Shown here piece after piece: positions 1-10,564 of a stretch of 31,746 nt of DNA. The translations under genes were made by a program, and so were the position numbers. Source of the DNA: Clarireedia homoeocarpa (lineage: Eukaryota > Ascomycota > Leotiomycetes > Helotiales > Rutstroemiaceae); contig LNKV01000096.1 of assembly GCA_001465935.1 (NCBI GenBank), positions 1 to 31,746 of the forward strand, given 5' to 3'. Numbering within the stretch: the stretch's first letter is position 1; each line of letters opens with the position of its first letter. The notes under the pieces were generated by a model that did not search any database, was not told the DNA's origin, and worked only from the letters and a program-made list of their open reading frames with translations.

Positions 1-58
1 CTCTGTAAATTAGTTCTTCAGATAAATCAATTTACATGCATTCTCAGCTCAGAATCTC
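1..58 (+). repeat. Terminal inverted-repeat fragment of a long-TIR element
   Basis: These bases recur as a near-perfect reverse complement at 7805-7864 and again, more diverged, in direct orientation at 9179-9239. The outer edge ends in TCACA, as at 9239. It is probably the right-hand end of another copy of the element at 7805-9239, cut off by the window edge. Confidence 0.6.
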
Positions 59-246
59 ACAACTCGCTCTAGGAAGGTATAAGGAGGAGTTATTTATTTA
101 CTTCGTATTTTGTATTACTAGTATTACGAATAGGCATTAGGTAACAGAAAATCAATAAACCCCTCTGTTTATGTACAGAAGCTCCGGGGATGAGGTTGAT
201 TCGTCGGACTACCATGAGCACTAGCCATAATATATTGCCCTAACTA

Positions 247-451
247 CTTTAGTTACAGGCCAAATAAATCCAAACACTAGGTCCAGGAACCTTCTGGTAC
301 CTTGCTTAATACAGTAGCACTATGGGCAAATATGTAGCTTTTATACTCCAAGTCAGTCTTGTTTCTAGTATCTTCTACCCAAATAGTATCAAATAATATA
401 AATGATATAGGACCTAGTGTTTGGATCTATTTGGTCAGTAACTAACTAAAG
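247..451. mobile_element. MITE (TA-flanked, family A)
   Basis: The ends are imperfect inverted repeats of about 40 bp (left arm from 247, CTTTAGTTACAGGCC; right arm 410-451). The dinucleotide TA sits directly outside both ends (245-246 and 452-453), which is the Tc1/mariner target duplication. There is no coding capacity. A diverged copy lies at 3108-3291. Confidence 0.7.
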
Positions 452-502
452 TATATGCCCACCTTCAAATAATGACCCGTTCGTCAAGTCCAATTGGTCA
501 AC

Positions 503-595
503 CGGCGGTCCCATTCGTACTTCAGGCAATATTGACCAATGGAACCGTCCCATTGCTCAATACTGACGGGTAGGACTGAAGTGCGAATGGGGCGG
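503..595. repeat. Short inverted repeat / possible mini-MITE
   Basis: The arm at 503-525 (containing CCCATTCGTACTTCAG) pairs with 576-595 (CTGAAGTGCGAATGGG) around a loop of about 50 bp. No target duplication was recognised, so its identity as a mobile element is uncertain. Confidence 0.45.
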
Positions 596-1357
596 ATCAT
601 ATCTAAGTGAACACTGACTTTCCAATATAATCCTAACCTCTAACTAGAATCGGGTGGTAATTCATTACACTTCGTGTGTATATATCTAATCTTCAAGAAT
701 ATGTGTGTTCAAAACTATTAAAAATTTTTTGTAGAGCAGATAGCGATTTCGCATATATCTCTACTGCTGACTGCGAAAGCTTTCAAAACGACTTTTCTTT
801 TTCTGAAAGTGTGAACTTTATGCCATACTGTAAGACCGCATTTAAGTATTGGAATTATCAATAATGCAACAAAATTTCTACTATTAACATTAATATCACT
901 AGACTTGTTTGGATTTTACGATGCTGAATATGTATATTACAGAGTTTTAAGATGCGTAGTACACGAATAAACGTTATTACGGTGTAATATCCGAAAGCTA
1001 AAATCTAGGATTTTCCTCCTTTATGTGAACCAACTCTTAGTTACGCAAGCACTTTTTTGTAAATTCCAGATCTTTCCTGTGGCTAATCCCTTGATACCAT
1101 TCACTTCGTCTTGGTCATCAGTTTCATTTATATACCCATTTGCCACGACCGAAGTCATCAAATCGGGCGAATAGACGTCAATCTCACATCTCTGACTGAT
1201 TTCTAAGCGATTTGCCTTCAAAGAACCGCAGTCGAGTTCGATCCTTGATTCCTACATTATGAGAACTCCAACAAAGCAACACAGCATACATCTTACCAAC
1301 CTCCAATCTTCTCTTAAAGAAAATATATTTCGAGCTTCAACAAGTACATTCGTCAAA
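596..1357. other. Non-coding, SKP1 upstream region
   Basis: No gene was recognised. Small open frames here lack family features. The last few hundred bases are the presumed promoter and 5' untranslated leader of SKP1. No TATA-like element could be assigned with confidence. Confidence 0.4.
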
Positions 1358-2057
1358 ATGTCTGCTGAGCCAAAGCCCAAGATTACCCTCTACTCTAACG
1401 ACCATCATTCAATTGAAGTTGGTAAGATGTCCCATGCGATGAACAGACACAGCTGATTGGCGCAAGAAAGGCTGACTTTCCATCAATAGACCAAGAAGTC
1501 GCCGAGAAATCAATACTGCTCAAGAACATGACGGAAGATTTGGGAGAAGCTGCCGTGAGCACTCCAGTCCCCATTCCTAGTGTAAGTTTACATCCAGCTA
1601 CAGGTTGTCATGGATATTACTTGTAGAATGCTAACCAATCATGCGAAATTAGGTTACCGGAGTCATACTTCGAAAAGTTATTGAGTGGTGTGAGCACCAC
1701 AAACATGATACAGTTGCCCTCAACGATGTTGCATCGGACATGCGCAACAAGACAACCGACATCGAGGAATGGGACCAAAAGTTCATGCAAGTCGATCAAG
1801 AGATGCTCTTTAATATTATTCTCGTAAAGTTCCTATTCACTCTTAACACTACAATTGTAGCATACTTTCTAACGTATCAGGCTGCCAACTACCTCGATAT
1901 CAAGGCTCTCCTCGACATCGGATGCAAGACTGTTGCCAATATGATTAAGGGTAAGACCCCAGAAGAAATCCGAAAGACATTCAACATCACAAACGACTTC
2001 ACCCCCGAGGAGGAAGAGAACATCCGCCGCGAGAACGAATGGGCTGAGGACCGTTAA
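1358..2057 (+). CDS. skp1: SKP1, SCF ubiquitin-ligase adaptor subunit
   Basis: SKP1 links cullin-1 to F-box proteins in SCF E3 ubiquitin ligases, in nucleus and cytoplasm. Four exons are inferred: 1358-1421, 1490-1581, 1653-1823 and 1881-2057, separated by introns of 68, 71 and 57 bp with GTAAG/GTAAAG donors and branch sites such as GCTAACC. The spliced product is 167 residues, the usual SKP1 length. It shows the N-terminal BTB/POZ-like fold (ITLYSNDHHSIEV, then EKSILLKNMTEDLG), the central VILRKVIEWCEHHK, and the conserved C-terminal F-box-binding part (EWDQKFMQVDQEM, ANYLDIKALLDIGCKTVANM, ending NEWAEDR). The start is the first in-frame ATG giving the canonical N-terminus. No disabling changes are visible, so it is probably a live host gene isolated among repeats. 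The inference rests on the protein family alone; a second genomic copy cannot be excluded. Confidence 0.95.
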
Positions 2058-3107
2058 AATGACAAAAGTGTTCAACTAAATCAGCATGATATTCGCCACA
2101 TTGCATGATGTGGTTGATGGTGAGGTGGAAAACTTCTGCATACGTAGGAACTCATCGTTTTTATCTTATTGGTCATCAGTAGGGACGACACAGACACTCG
2201 TTTCCTATATAGTTAGGAGCTCAACTATTATTCTGTCGTTTCATAGGGTGCACACAATTAAGTTGTCTTTTAGGTGGTACTATAGATAGACATAGTGAAG
2301 GTGAAGGTGGTTCTCTTTGGCGAGGTATCTTTTATAGAATATGGCTTAGGTCGTCTCTCCAAAGTTTACATTGCTGGCACCTATGTGCTACAAATTGCAG
2401 TTTGTAATTGATTATATCCTCTTTTGGAGCCAAGTACCAATATCTACCATCATTTAACTATGAGAACGATTCCATTGAAGAGGACGGTAAATCCGTTTCT
2501 TGTAATCCGAATAACTTTCATAGTACACTTAGCGTAACGTACTGTAAGAAATTGCATATATATTCAAAAAAAAAAAAAAAATCAAAAAAAGAAAAAATCG
2601 GCTCTCTCTGGCTTTACTTCAGACAAGGGAATTCCCCTCTTCCCGGATCGTCCACCCTGGGAGGAATCTCTTCGCTTTTTCACTTTCATTACTTGGTCTC
2701 GAGGATAAGTTATTTTAGTCCCTGGAGCTCCACACCAAAAATTGAATTTAATATGCTTCTTTATAACTATTTTTGCATGTTTAGACGGAATGTGTGGGAA
2801 ATTGAGGGAATTCCCAAATTCTGTGAGAAAATGAGGAGATTCCCAGATTGAGTAACGATCTCCAGTTGCCAGTGGCTCAATACTGTTCTATTTGTAAGCT
2901 ACATAATGTCTTTGCCACTGTTTGAGAATATAAACCTTCTTCAAGCTCTAAATCTCACAAATTCCCAATTCAGAAATAAATGTCAAGAACGCCACTCGTT
3001 GAAGCCCAATTGAATATGTTGGAATACTTGAATTTGCATGCACGGAAGCCCATAGAACCACTCTTTTGCCACTGGTTTGAGTATATAAACGCTCTTTTTG
3101 CTTTGTA
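2058..3107. other. Non-coding stretch with repeat debris
   Basis: No gene is supported. It holds an A-rich tract (about 2566-2596), a diverged end of the MITE at 8077-8230 (about 2689-2730, sharing ACTTGGTCT and TAGTCCCTG), and two copies (about 2905-2940 and 3065-3095) of the TTTGCCACTG...TATAAAC segment also present in the arms of the 7805-9239 element. Confidence 0.4.
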
Positions 3108-3291
3108 CTTTAGTTACAGACTAAATAAATCTAAACACTGGGTCCTATATCAGTTATATTATTTAACATTATTCAGGTATAAAATAATAGAAGCAAAATT
3201 GATTTAAAGTATTAAAGCTATATGTTTGCTTATAATGTTAGTAGATAGTTCCTAGGCACAGTACTTGGAGTTATTTGACCTGTATATAAAG
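3108..3291. mobile_element. MITE (family A, diverged copy)
   Basis: The left end CTTTAGTTACAGACTAAAT matches the left end at 247. The right end (about 3248-3291) aligns, with gaps, to the right end at 410-451. TA flanks both ends (3106-3107 and 3292-3293). There is no coding capacity. Confidence 0.5.
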
Positions 3292-3543
3292 TAGTTAATT
3301 CTTAGACAAATCAATTCAAACACTTCGATCCAATTTATTCACAGATTAAAATAGTTACCAGGCAATTCCAACGCATTGCTGCGGCAGCCAGGCAGGGGAT
3401 GCAGTTATGAGCATTTTTAGACTTATATAAGGTGGCTAAAAGCTATAGCTTTGTCGATAGGTGATGTATGGTAAGGAAAAAAGGAAAAGGAAGGGGGAGG
3501 ATTAAGGTAGACTAAATAGGAAAGAGGTAGTATAGCGAGAGAT

Positions 3544-6500
3544 CTAAGAAATTACGAAGAAATGGGTTCTTGCACACCATTTAGCGAAGACTTTTGCGTC
3601 TTCAATAGTGCTTAGCGCCCACCAGGCAGGATTCGGGCAACGTGTTGGGACGAAGAGTTCGAAAGGTGGTGGTATTGCATCGCAGATGGCAAAATGGTGT
3701 GGAGAGCTATCTTGATTACAGTGGTGGCAATAGAGAGTCGCGTTCTCATGATTGAATCTCTCATGGTAGCCTCTGAAGTGTCCATGTCCAGAACGGGCTG
3801 CTAGTAGAAACCCTAGGGTAGAGTGAGATAGTGTGAGTTCTACTGGCATTTTTGACGTAGAAAAGAGTAGATTGAGCCGTAAATATTGAGCTGGGCGCTT
3901 CTAGCTACAGATATTCAGCTGCAGCTCGCTCGTATCTTAGTTTTAACAAGCTCTGGGCGCGTGCTACCGATGCCTTATTGCGTGTGGTAGATAGCAGACA
4001 TGCGGCCTTAGCTAGTTGATCTGCTAGTTCGTTTCCAGCGATACCGACATTGCTGGGCACCATTGTATCACTATTGCTCCGCGGGCTGCATTGCAGGCTC
4101 TCTCTCTTGTCAGCCAGGCCTGCTTGTAGGTTTGGAACTCTATAATCTCGCTGGAACTAGTGCTTGTAGGGATGCCAGGATGAAGGCGTAGTGCTGCTTT
4201 TTGGTTGTCGAGGCAGATTGTGATATTCGTAGCAAACCGTGCCATACAGTTGCGTAAGGCAGCATGTAAGCCTGTAAGAGCACCTGCAACCTCGGCGTCA
4301 TATACTTCTGCAGTCTTGCCGGGGGGCACCTGGCCTTGCTCAAGTAGTTGGCTGCCACTGTATATGCAGTACGCAGCTCCGGCATTACCATTCTTGTTCA
4401 TAGAACCATCGGAGTACACAATAAGGTCTGGGATGGGCTGTTTCTCCAGCCACTGCTTGAATGCCTGAGGCCCAGTGGTCCTTCCACAGGTTGCAATCTG
4501 CTTGAGGGCACTATCGCGGTCTACGTCTTTCCCAAGGGGGGCGAAAGAAGGTAGAAGAGAGTGCTAGTTCTTGTCGGCGGCGTATCCATTTCATTCGGCT
4601 AGAATCCCAGCGAGTACGGAGTGGGTGCCTTTCGTCTGCTGCTGCGACCCGAGCTACAAATCTGTCATGTGCTCTTTCGAGCCAGGCAAGGGCTGGGGCC
4701 CATCCGGTCTCTCTCGGGAGTGCCAGGATAGGGGTGGTCTTATATACTGGTAATACAGCTCTAGCAGCCCGCTTGATTGCAAGTTGTATCAGGCGGAATA
4801 TCGCAGATGAGGCGTGTTTTCCATACCAAGTTTCAGCACCATAGAAGAGAGTGGCAAAGGCATAGCCTTGTACTGCTTGCCTTAGAAGATCTGGTTTAGC
4901 TCCTTTTATTGTGCGGCAAAGATGTTGTACATGGTCTGTGATCTGCTTCGCCCGCAAGCATGCTATCTGCACGTAAGCCTTGAATGAGAGCTTCCTGTCA
5001 AAGAAGACACCTAGTCAATGGGTGACTTTATTTGGGAGGATCGCGAGGCCATCAGCCAGGTGTAGTAGCGGTTCAGTAGCCTGGCGCTTGCGGTGGAAGT
5101 ATTGTAATTCAGTTTTTGCACTGTGGAAGAGTACACCATTCTCTTGTCCCCATGCGAGGGTTATATCAAGATGCCTCTGCAGTTTGGCATGTACTACTTG
5201 TGGTGTAGCCCCAATAGCCAGCATTGCTCCATCGTCAGAATACGCAAATCCTACTCTTGTAGGGCGTCGGCTCAACATATAGCAGGAAGAGGATAGGTGA
5301 GATTGGAGAGTCTTGCGGTAGGCCGCAGAGAACAGCGAAGGTCTTCGACTTGACCTTGTCTAAGCGAATATGAGCTGTCCAATTAGCTAGGAGGGAGTGG
5401 ACCCATTGCACAAGGTAGTTGGGCCAGCCTCGCTCTCGGAGTCTTTGCATAAGTCTGTTGGCCAATACATCATCGAAAGCACCCTTCACATCTACGGTTC
5501 GCATATCAGACTGCTATAAGGCCTTTTGCCCATGCCTGTTCTATGTCTGAGGTAGGTGCTGTAGTAAGGTCTACTGCCAAATGCTTCCTAATTGCGCTAC
5601 ACTGATTACGTGCTAATATCTTAAGCTTGAGGGCGCAGAAATTAATGCATCTGGCAAGAAGTCGCTCTAGACCTTTGCCTAGGCATGAGAGTAATGCAAT
5701 TAGCCGATAGAACTTAGGAAGGGAGTGATCGCGCTTCCCTGATTTAGGTAAGATCACTACTTCGGCATGTTTAAAGGCTTGGGGATGTACTCCTTTTCTA
5801 TAAGGCGCTGGAAGAGAAGGGTGATACGTGCATCAATTATTCGCCAGGCCAAGCGAAGGGCCGCTGCTGGGATCTCATCCGCTCCTGGTGAGGTGGATGA
5901 GATCTGGCATGAAGCTGAGAATGCCTCTTTCGCTGTGATGTTCGACCAAGGGATTGTCCTTCTGGATACTGCGGCTGCATTAGAGGGGTTATCTTCTGCT
6001 TCAAGATGACGCGAGAGTAGGGCCTCTTGAAGCACTTGTGCTTTCTCCTGTGGCGTTGCAGCTAGCCCGCCTTCTTTTTGCAGTGGAGGTGATTGGAGCA
6101 CTGTCTCTTTCTTATACCATTTCACGATCTCATAGACATCAGTGACCTTGGCTGCATTCTGTACTATCTGCTGCCAATGTGTTTGCTTTGCTTGATGTAC
6201 ACAGTGCCGAAGGGCTTCGCGTTATTCTTCTGCTGGGCCTGTACAGCGCAGAACTCTGTATCTCTGATATGCAGCCCGGCATAAGTCATTCAACCATGGG
6301 GCACCCCCTGCAGCTTCGAGATGTCATTTATAGCACCCGTGCAGAGCGGTGTGGAGTACTTGAACAATATCAGAGGTCTCTTCTTCTAGGTTGTTGTATG
6401 CGGGATCAGCTGTATGTTGAAGCAGCTGTAGATACTTTTTAGTATCGCAGGAGCCAAAGTTAAGACGCTCTGCTTTAGAATAGAGACTACTTTCCAGGGG

Positions 6501-7060
6501 GATTATGGTTAGTAGTGACTCATGGTCAGACGAAGTGAGTGGGGAAGCCTCGACTTCACATCTTGCACCAGGATGCGCGACTAGAGCTAGGTCTAGAACG
6601 CCTTCCCTTTGATGGATAGGAGTAAACGGAGGGTTGGCGATGCGAAAGATATGGCTATCCGCCCATTAAATTAGTTCTTCTCCATCCTGTGGCGTTTCTC
6701 CTGTAGCATCCCACAGAGAGTGCCGGATATTGAAATCCTCTGCTAAAAGTGTGGGGCTTCATGCCCATATTGCAGCAGTGCTTGCAAGCCTACTCCTGCA
6801 TCAATAGTGCATTGTAGATATTCAAAAATAGCAAGGGGAGTCTCTGCCTTTTAGGACACCAAGTAGTATATCTTGACATAGGTCTGCCGCTGGCTGGCAA
6901 GATGATAGGCCTTTCACTTTACGAACATAGGTGATTACTCGGGGGCGCTCGTCCCATTGCGTACAGGGCGCAAAGGTCTCAAAAGCAGGGTGTATTTTTG
7001 TGCATCTGCGTTGAAGATCATTGTGTATCCAAGGCTCTTGTATCATAAGTGGGTAACTAA
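3544..7060 (-). pseudogene. Tad-like LINE ORF2, 5'-truncated and decayed
   Basis: Read on the minus strand, this is the endonuclease/reverse-transcriptase protein of a Tad-clade non-LTR retrotransposon in many broken frames. The order is: apurinic-type endonuclease from MIQEPWI (near 7046) with its C-terminal TSSDHESLL part near 6500; pre-RT and RT (SPGADEIPAAAL near 5860, YRLIALLSCLGKGLERL near 5700, DVKGAFD near 5490, GLPQDSPISP near 5330, AYSDDGAM in place of YADD near 5240); RNase H (MYSDGSMNKNG near 4419); and a C-terminal zinc-finger-like HCC region (SGHGHFRGYHERF...CHHC) ending at 3544. ORF1 and the first 40 or so residues of the endonuclease are absent, which is typical 5' truncation. 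Stops and frameshifts make it inactive. It is a different family from the LINE at 20376. Confidence 0.85.
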
Positions 7061-7075
7061 AGCTTCATCTTTGTA

Positions 7076-7300
7076 CGGAAGGAGGTTGTCATAATTAATG
7101 CAACAAAGGCGGTAAGCGATTTTGCTGCCGCTTTTATTCTATTCTTTATCAATAATACTATACAGCGCTTTACAGTGGGACGTCTACGCCCTGAATACAA
7201 GACTTCAAATTAAAACAGCAAGTAGATTTTTCTCTATATAGCTTAGTAAAGGTGGCAGAAAAGGCCTTGTTGCTGCATTAATTATGACAACCCCCTTCCG
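7076..7300. mobile_element. MITE (TA-flanked, 225 bp, family B)
   Basis: Terminal inverted repeats of about 40 bp start CGGAAGGRGGTTGTCATAAT and end in the reverse complement, with one or two mismatches and a 2-3 bp gap. TA flanks both sides (7074-7075 and 7301-7302), indicating a Tc1/mariner-type transposase in trans. No coding capacity. It abuts the truncated 5' edge of the LINE relic. Confidence 0.8.
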
Positions 7301-7302
7301 TA

Positions 7303-7804
7303 CATCATAACTAGCCAATGAGAATAAGAAGTAGTACATAGGGAGATGATGGCCTCCAGAGGATGCAATTTAGAGCAGTTGTAGAATGTTCTGTACGACT
7401 GAAGAAATCTTCAGGCATAACATTTTTGCTCTTACGTGCACAAAAATAACCGTGATGGCCAGCGACGTGAAATATTATCACCATCGATGCGCTATATATA
7501 TGTTCGGTAACATTTTGTCGGGATATTATCACCAATATTTGCCTTATTTGTCACACAATGCCTGAGAATCGAAAACGGACCTCATAGAAAACTTTCCGGG
7601 TTCTTAACGCAACTCAAGTATATTTTTCCAAACTTGACGCACCATTGCAATAAGGATCCCGATATGCTGCAAAGCCTTCACCAATCTCGCTTATGACCAT
7701 CACAATCAATTAGCGTTGAGTACAGATATCTGCAGAAACTACGGAGGGAGCGAACGATGCTGATATCTACCCGTTTCCTAAGTGGGCTTTGATTGGCAAT
7801 GCAA
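7303..7804. other. Non-coding, nothing recognised
   Basis: A minus-strand open frame at 7311-7535 has no recognisable motif. No repeat or gene could be supported in this stretch. Confidence 0.3.
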
Positions 7805-9239
7805 TGTGTGAGATTCTGAGCTGAGAATGCATGTAAATTGATTTATCTGAAGAACTAATTTACAGAGAAAAGAAAAGGGTTTATATCCTCAATAAGTGGC
7901 AAAACGTAGAAAGTGCTAGAAATGTGAATTACGCAGCAGTGATGCCATCATGGAGCCTGTGGAGCCCTGGGTGGAGCCATGCCATACTTGGTAATGTCGA
8001 TCTCCGAGCATTTCCGAATGCCCTCATTTTCACACAATGCTACAACCAAACTAGATTCAAATTTAGCTAGTGGCTACTTGGTCTCCAGGATAAATACTTG
8101 TAGTCCCTGTTCTTTCACTAACGATTTTTCACCCAATCAGCTCGCGGAAGCAAGCTCTTTTGCTACTTGATTGTCTAAAATTTAGATCTTGGAGCGATAG
8201 GGACTACAAGTATCTATCCTGGAGACCAAGTAAAATGGCAAGGCATACTAGCAACTAGATTACATTTTTAATAGCAAAGTCGCATAGTCAAATGAGAGAA
8301 AATGTACAGCCACATCGAGAGGCTTTCTTGGAATTGATGTAATAATCGACTCTTTAATATATAAACTTGCTCCGTACCCATTCTTTATGCGAATATAAAT
8401 CTATTCTGGATCTTAATCTGATTGAAAACATATCTCAATCCAGACTATTTATTCTGTACATTGACCTAGTCGCTATGACGGTTTGCAACTCTTTATCAGA
8501 CTTCTCTCTTAAGTCATGGTTTTGGCCCTGGCTAATCACAAATATTTGGTTGAGTGTAGTAGGCTTGAGCTTGCGTTCTCGAGATCCCCTAACTTCAATG
8601 ATGCTCCTCTGGGCCACAGCATTTTCACGGGTATTCGTTATACTTCTCTTTATCAAGATTAAAGTACCCGAATCGAAGATTCAAGATAACATTAAACATC
8701 ATAGAGATTAAGAGTACAAGGTTAGCAGATCCCCTACAAAACTTTTGCGTGTTTACAAAGATATATTTATTATATCTAAGAAGATTAACACCTCTATTTT
8801 TTATTACAGGCTTACAGCTTACTGTTATATGCCAAAGGATAAGATCGATGGAGGTCAAATTAGTTAATATTTCAATGCTACAAAGAAGGTCCATTGAGAT
8901 ATCAAAACTGCAAGATCATGCTTGGGATTGGAACAATGAACATGGCCAGTGATACACGAAACTGGTGATGCTTTTTGATTGTTTGAGTTTCTAACAACAC
9001 CTAGGTCAACTGTGAAATGAAGGCATTCGGAGATGCTCGGAATCCAACGTATCTCAGGGCTCTATCGAGGGCTCCACCAGAGGCTCAGATGGCATAATTG
9101 TGTGGTAATGAGCCATTCTAGAACTTTTTTTATTTCCGCATTACTGCCACTTTCTTGAGGATATAAACCCTCTGTTATCTCTGTAAATTAGCTCTTCAGA
9201 TAAATCAACATATGCATTTCTCAGCTCAGTATTTCACAA
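7805..9239. mobile_element. Non-autonomous element with long terminal inverted repeats
   Basis: About 230 bp at the left (from TGTGAGATTCTGAGCTGAGA at 7805) recurs inverted at the right (ending CTCAGTATTTCACA at 9239). Shared blocks include GAGCTAATTTACAGAG, GGTTTATATCCTCAA and CCGAGCATTTCCGAATGCC. The interior has only unrecognised open frames (for example 8367-8711, hydrophobic, no motif). A separate MITE is nested at 8077-8230. No target duplication could be fixed, so the superfamily is unknown. Confidence 0.6.
8077..8230. mobile_element. MITE (TA-flanked, 154 bp, family C) nested in long-TIR element
   Basis: The arms of about 32 bp begin CTTGGTCTCCAGGATAAATA and end in the reverse complement with one mismatch. 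TA lies outside both ends (8075-8076 and 8231-8232). There is no coding sequence. Confidence 0.8.
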
Positions 9240-9655
9240 CAACTGTTACTTCTCGTGTTATACTGTTTTAAAACCCTTTTTATGTGTTTTTTTTTTTTTT
9301 TTTTTTTTCCGTTTCTTTGAGATAGGGACGTTAGGGGGAGGGGGTCAAATTTTAGAGTGGAGAGCAACCAGGTGTACAATTGTTTATCCTTGACACCAAG
9401 TATATTCCTAATAATCCTGACAGAGTATTCTATGGTACGTGGCAATGTTAGTCTACCTCGCAAGTAACAGGTGTAAGAACGCAGATGGTATGGAGTGACA
9501 ATTGGAGCTTATATAGACGATGGTTATGTTCCGGTTTCAGCTTCACAGGGCTCCTTGGTATGTTGCCACGGTCTTAGTAAGCCTATCAGCCACAGCTTCA
9601 CAAGCTTCGCAAGCCTATTACTACAGGCCCTACTTTAGTTTAGTTACAGGCCAAA
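9240..9655. other. Non-coding, long T tract
   Basis: It contains a T tract of more than 20 bases (about 9286-9309) followed by GC-mixed sequence. On the minus strand this resembles a poly(A)-tailed retroposed fragment, and a short minus-strand stretch (VADRLTK) faintly recalls an RNase H end. Neither is strong enough to call a gene. Confidence 0.25.
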
Positions 9656-9797
9656 TTTAAAGTAAGTGTAGTTAGTCCCTGTTTAGTACATTCTTTTAAG
9701 TTGACCAATCATTTGATAGAAAAAAATCTTCCGCCTTATCCTATTGACTGAGAAATATGAGCTCTTAGTACAGGGACTACTGTAAGTAACTTTGAAA
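9656..9797. mobile_element. Possible MITE
   Basis: Imperfect inverted ends: left TTTAAAGTAAGTGTAGTTAG followed by TCCCTGT, right ACAGGGACTACTGTAAGTAA followed by CTTTGAAA. No clear target duplication. It follows a fragment of MITE family A (about 9632-9655). Confidence 0.4.
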
Positions 9798-9834
9798 ACC
9801 ACTTTTACTTGTACTATATCACGGAACGGATCAT

Positions 9835-10170
9835 GTCGGGTATTAATTCTGTGGCTATACCGATCCTACGGATCAACATGCCGATTATATAGGATCAACT
9901 ACTGACAACTCAGTGATTAACTCCTTAGGTTGATCACTATGATAAATCAATCATTCCCGTCTACGCCAGGTTAATATCATTGTAACGTAACGATCAACAG
10001 TGTATATAGTTCCTATATATATATATAAATCTCTTGGTGAGAGGACATCGAACTGCCACTGTTGGAAGCGCACCTCCGCCAGTATACACTCTTTGTTACA
10101 AAGTCGAAATAATCGATCTATTTGTAGCTTAGAATAGTCTAACCTATGTGATGTGATATAAGAGTATTAA
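9835..10170. other. Possible LTR relic
   Basis: The segment starts TGTCGGGTATTAATT and has features seen in copia-like LTRs (repeated GATCAAC/TTGATC words and a TATATATATA box near 10012-10026). No second LTR, primer-binding site or matching target duplication was found. This is a weak call. Confidence 0.25.
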
Positions 10171-10564
10171 TGGTCTATATATTGTAAGATGATCGAAGTG
10201 AGAGTACGTGCATCCCAATAGCACGTGTAGAAGGAGATCCTGGGGGTGTAATCCAGTACTACACTACTTGGTCTTCAAAAGAGGGGTAAAACAGTCATGC
10301 CATTCTTAAAACTAAGTGGGAGCCAGTCCCTTATATACCACATGATTTAAGCTAGTCTTAAAAGGATGTTTGCACGTGCCTTACAATATACTTCGCTTTC
10401 CATAGATAGATAGAAATCAATCAAGCATATTTGTTTGAGACCATGCTTTTATTTATCTCAGCTAAATAGATAAGAAGATACTGTATGGATAAATTGAAAG
10501 GACTTTAGATTAAGGAAAAGTTCCTGTATCAACAGCCTTCTTCGATAAAACCACTTATAGCCAA
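10171..10564. other. Non-coding 3' flank of DUF3723 gene
   Basis: No coding or repeat structure was recognised. The last part is presumably the 3' untranslated region of the minus-strand gene. Confidence 0.3.

Noticed and set aside
8367..8711. Hydrophobic 114-residue open frame in the long-TIR element
   Set aside because: No family motif, no splice support, AT-rich sequence; it is likely chance.
9221..9640. Minus-strand LINE or retroposed gene end with poly(A) tail
   Set aside because: A T tract and a few residues resembling an RNase H end (VADRLTK) are not enough, and no further motif or duplication was found.
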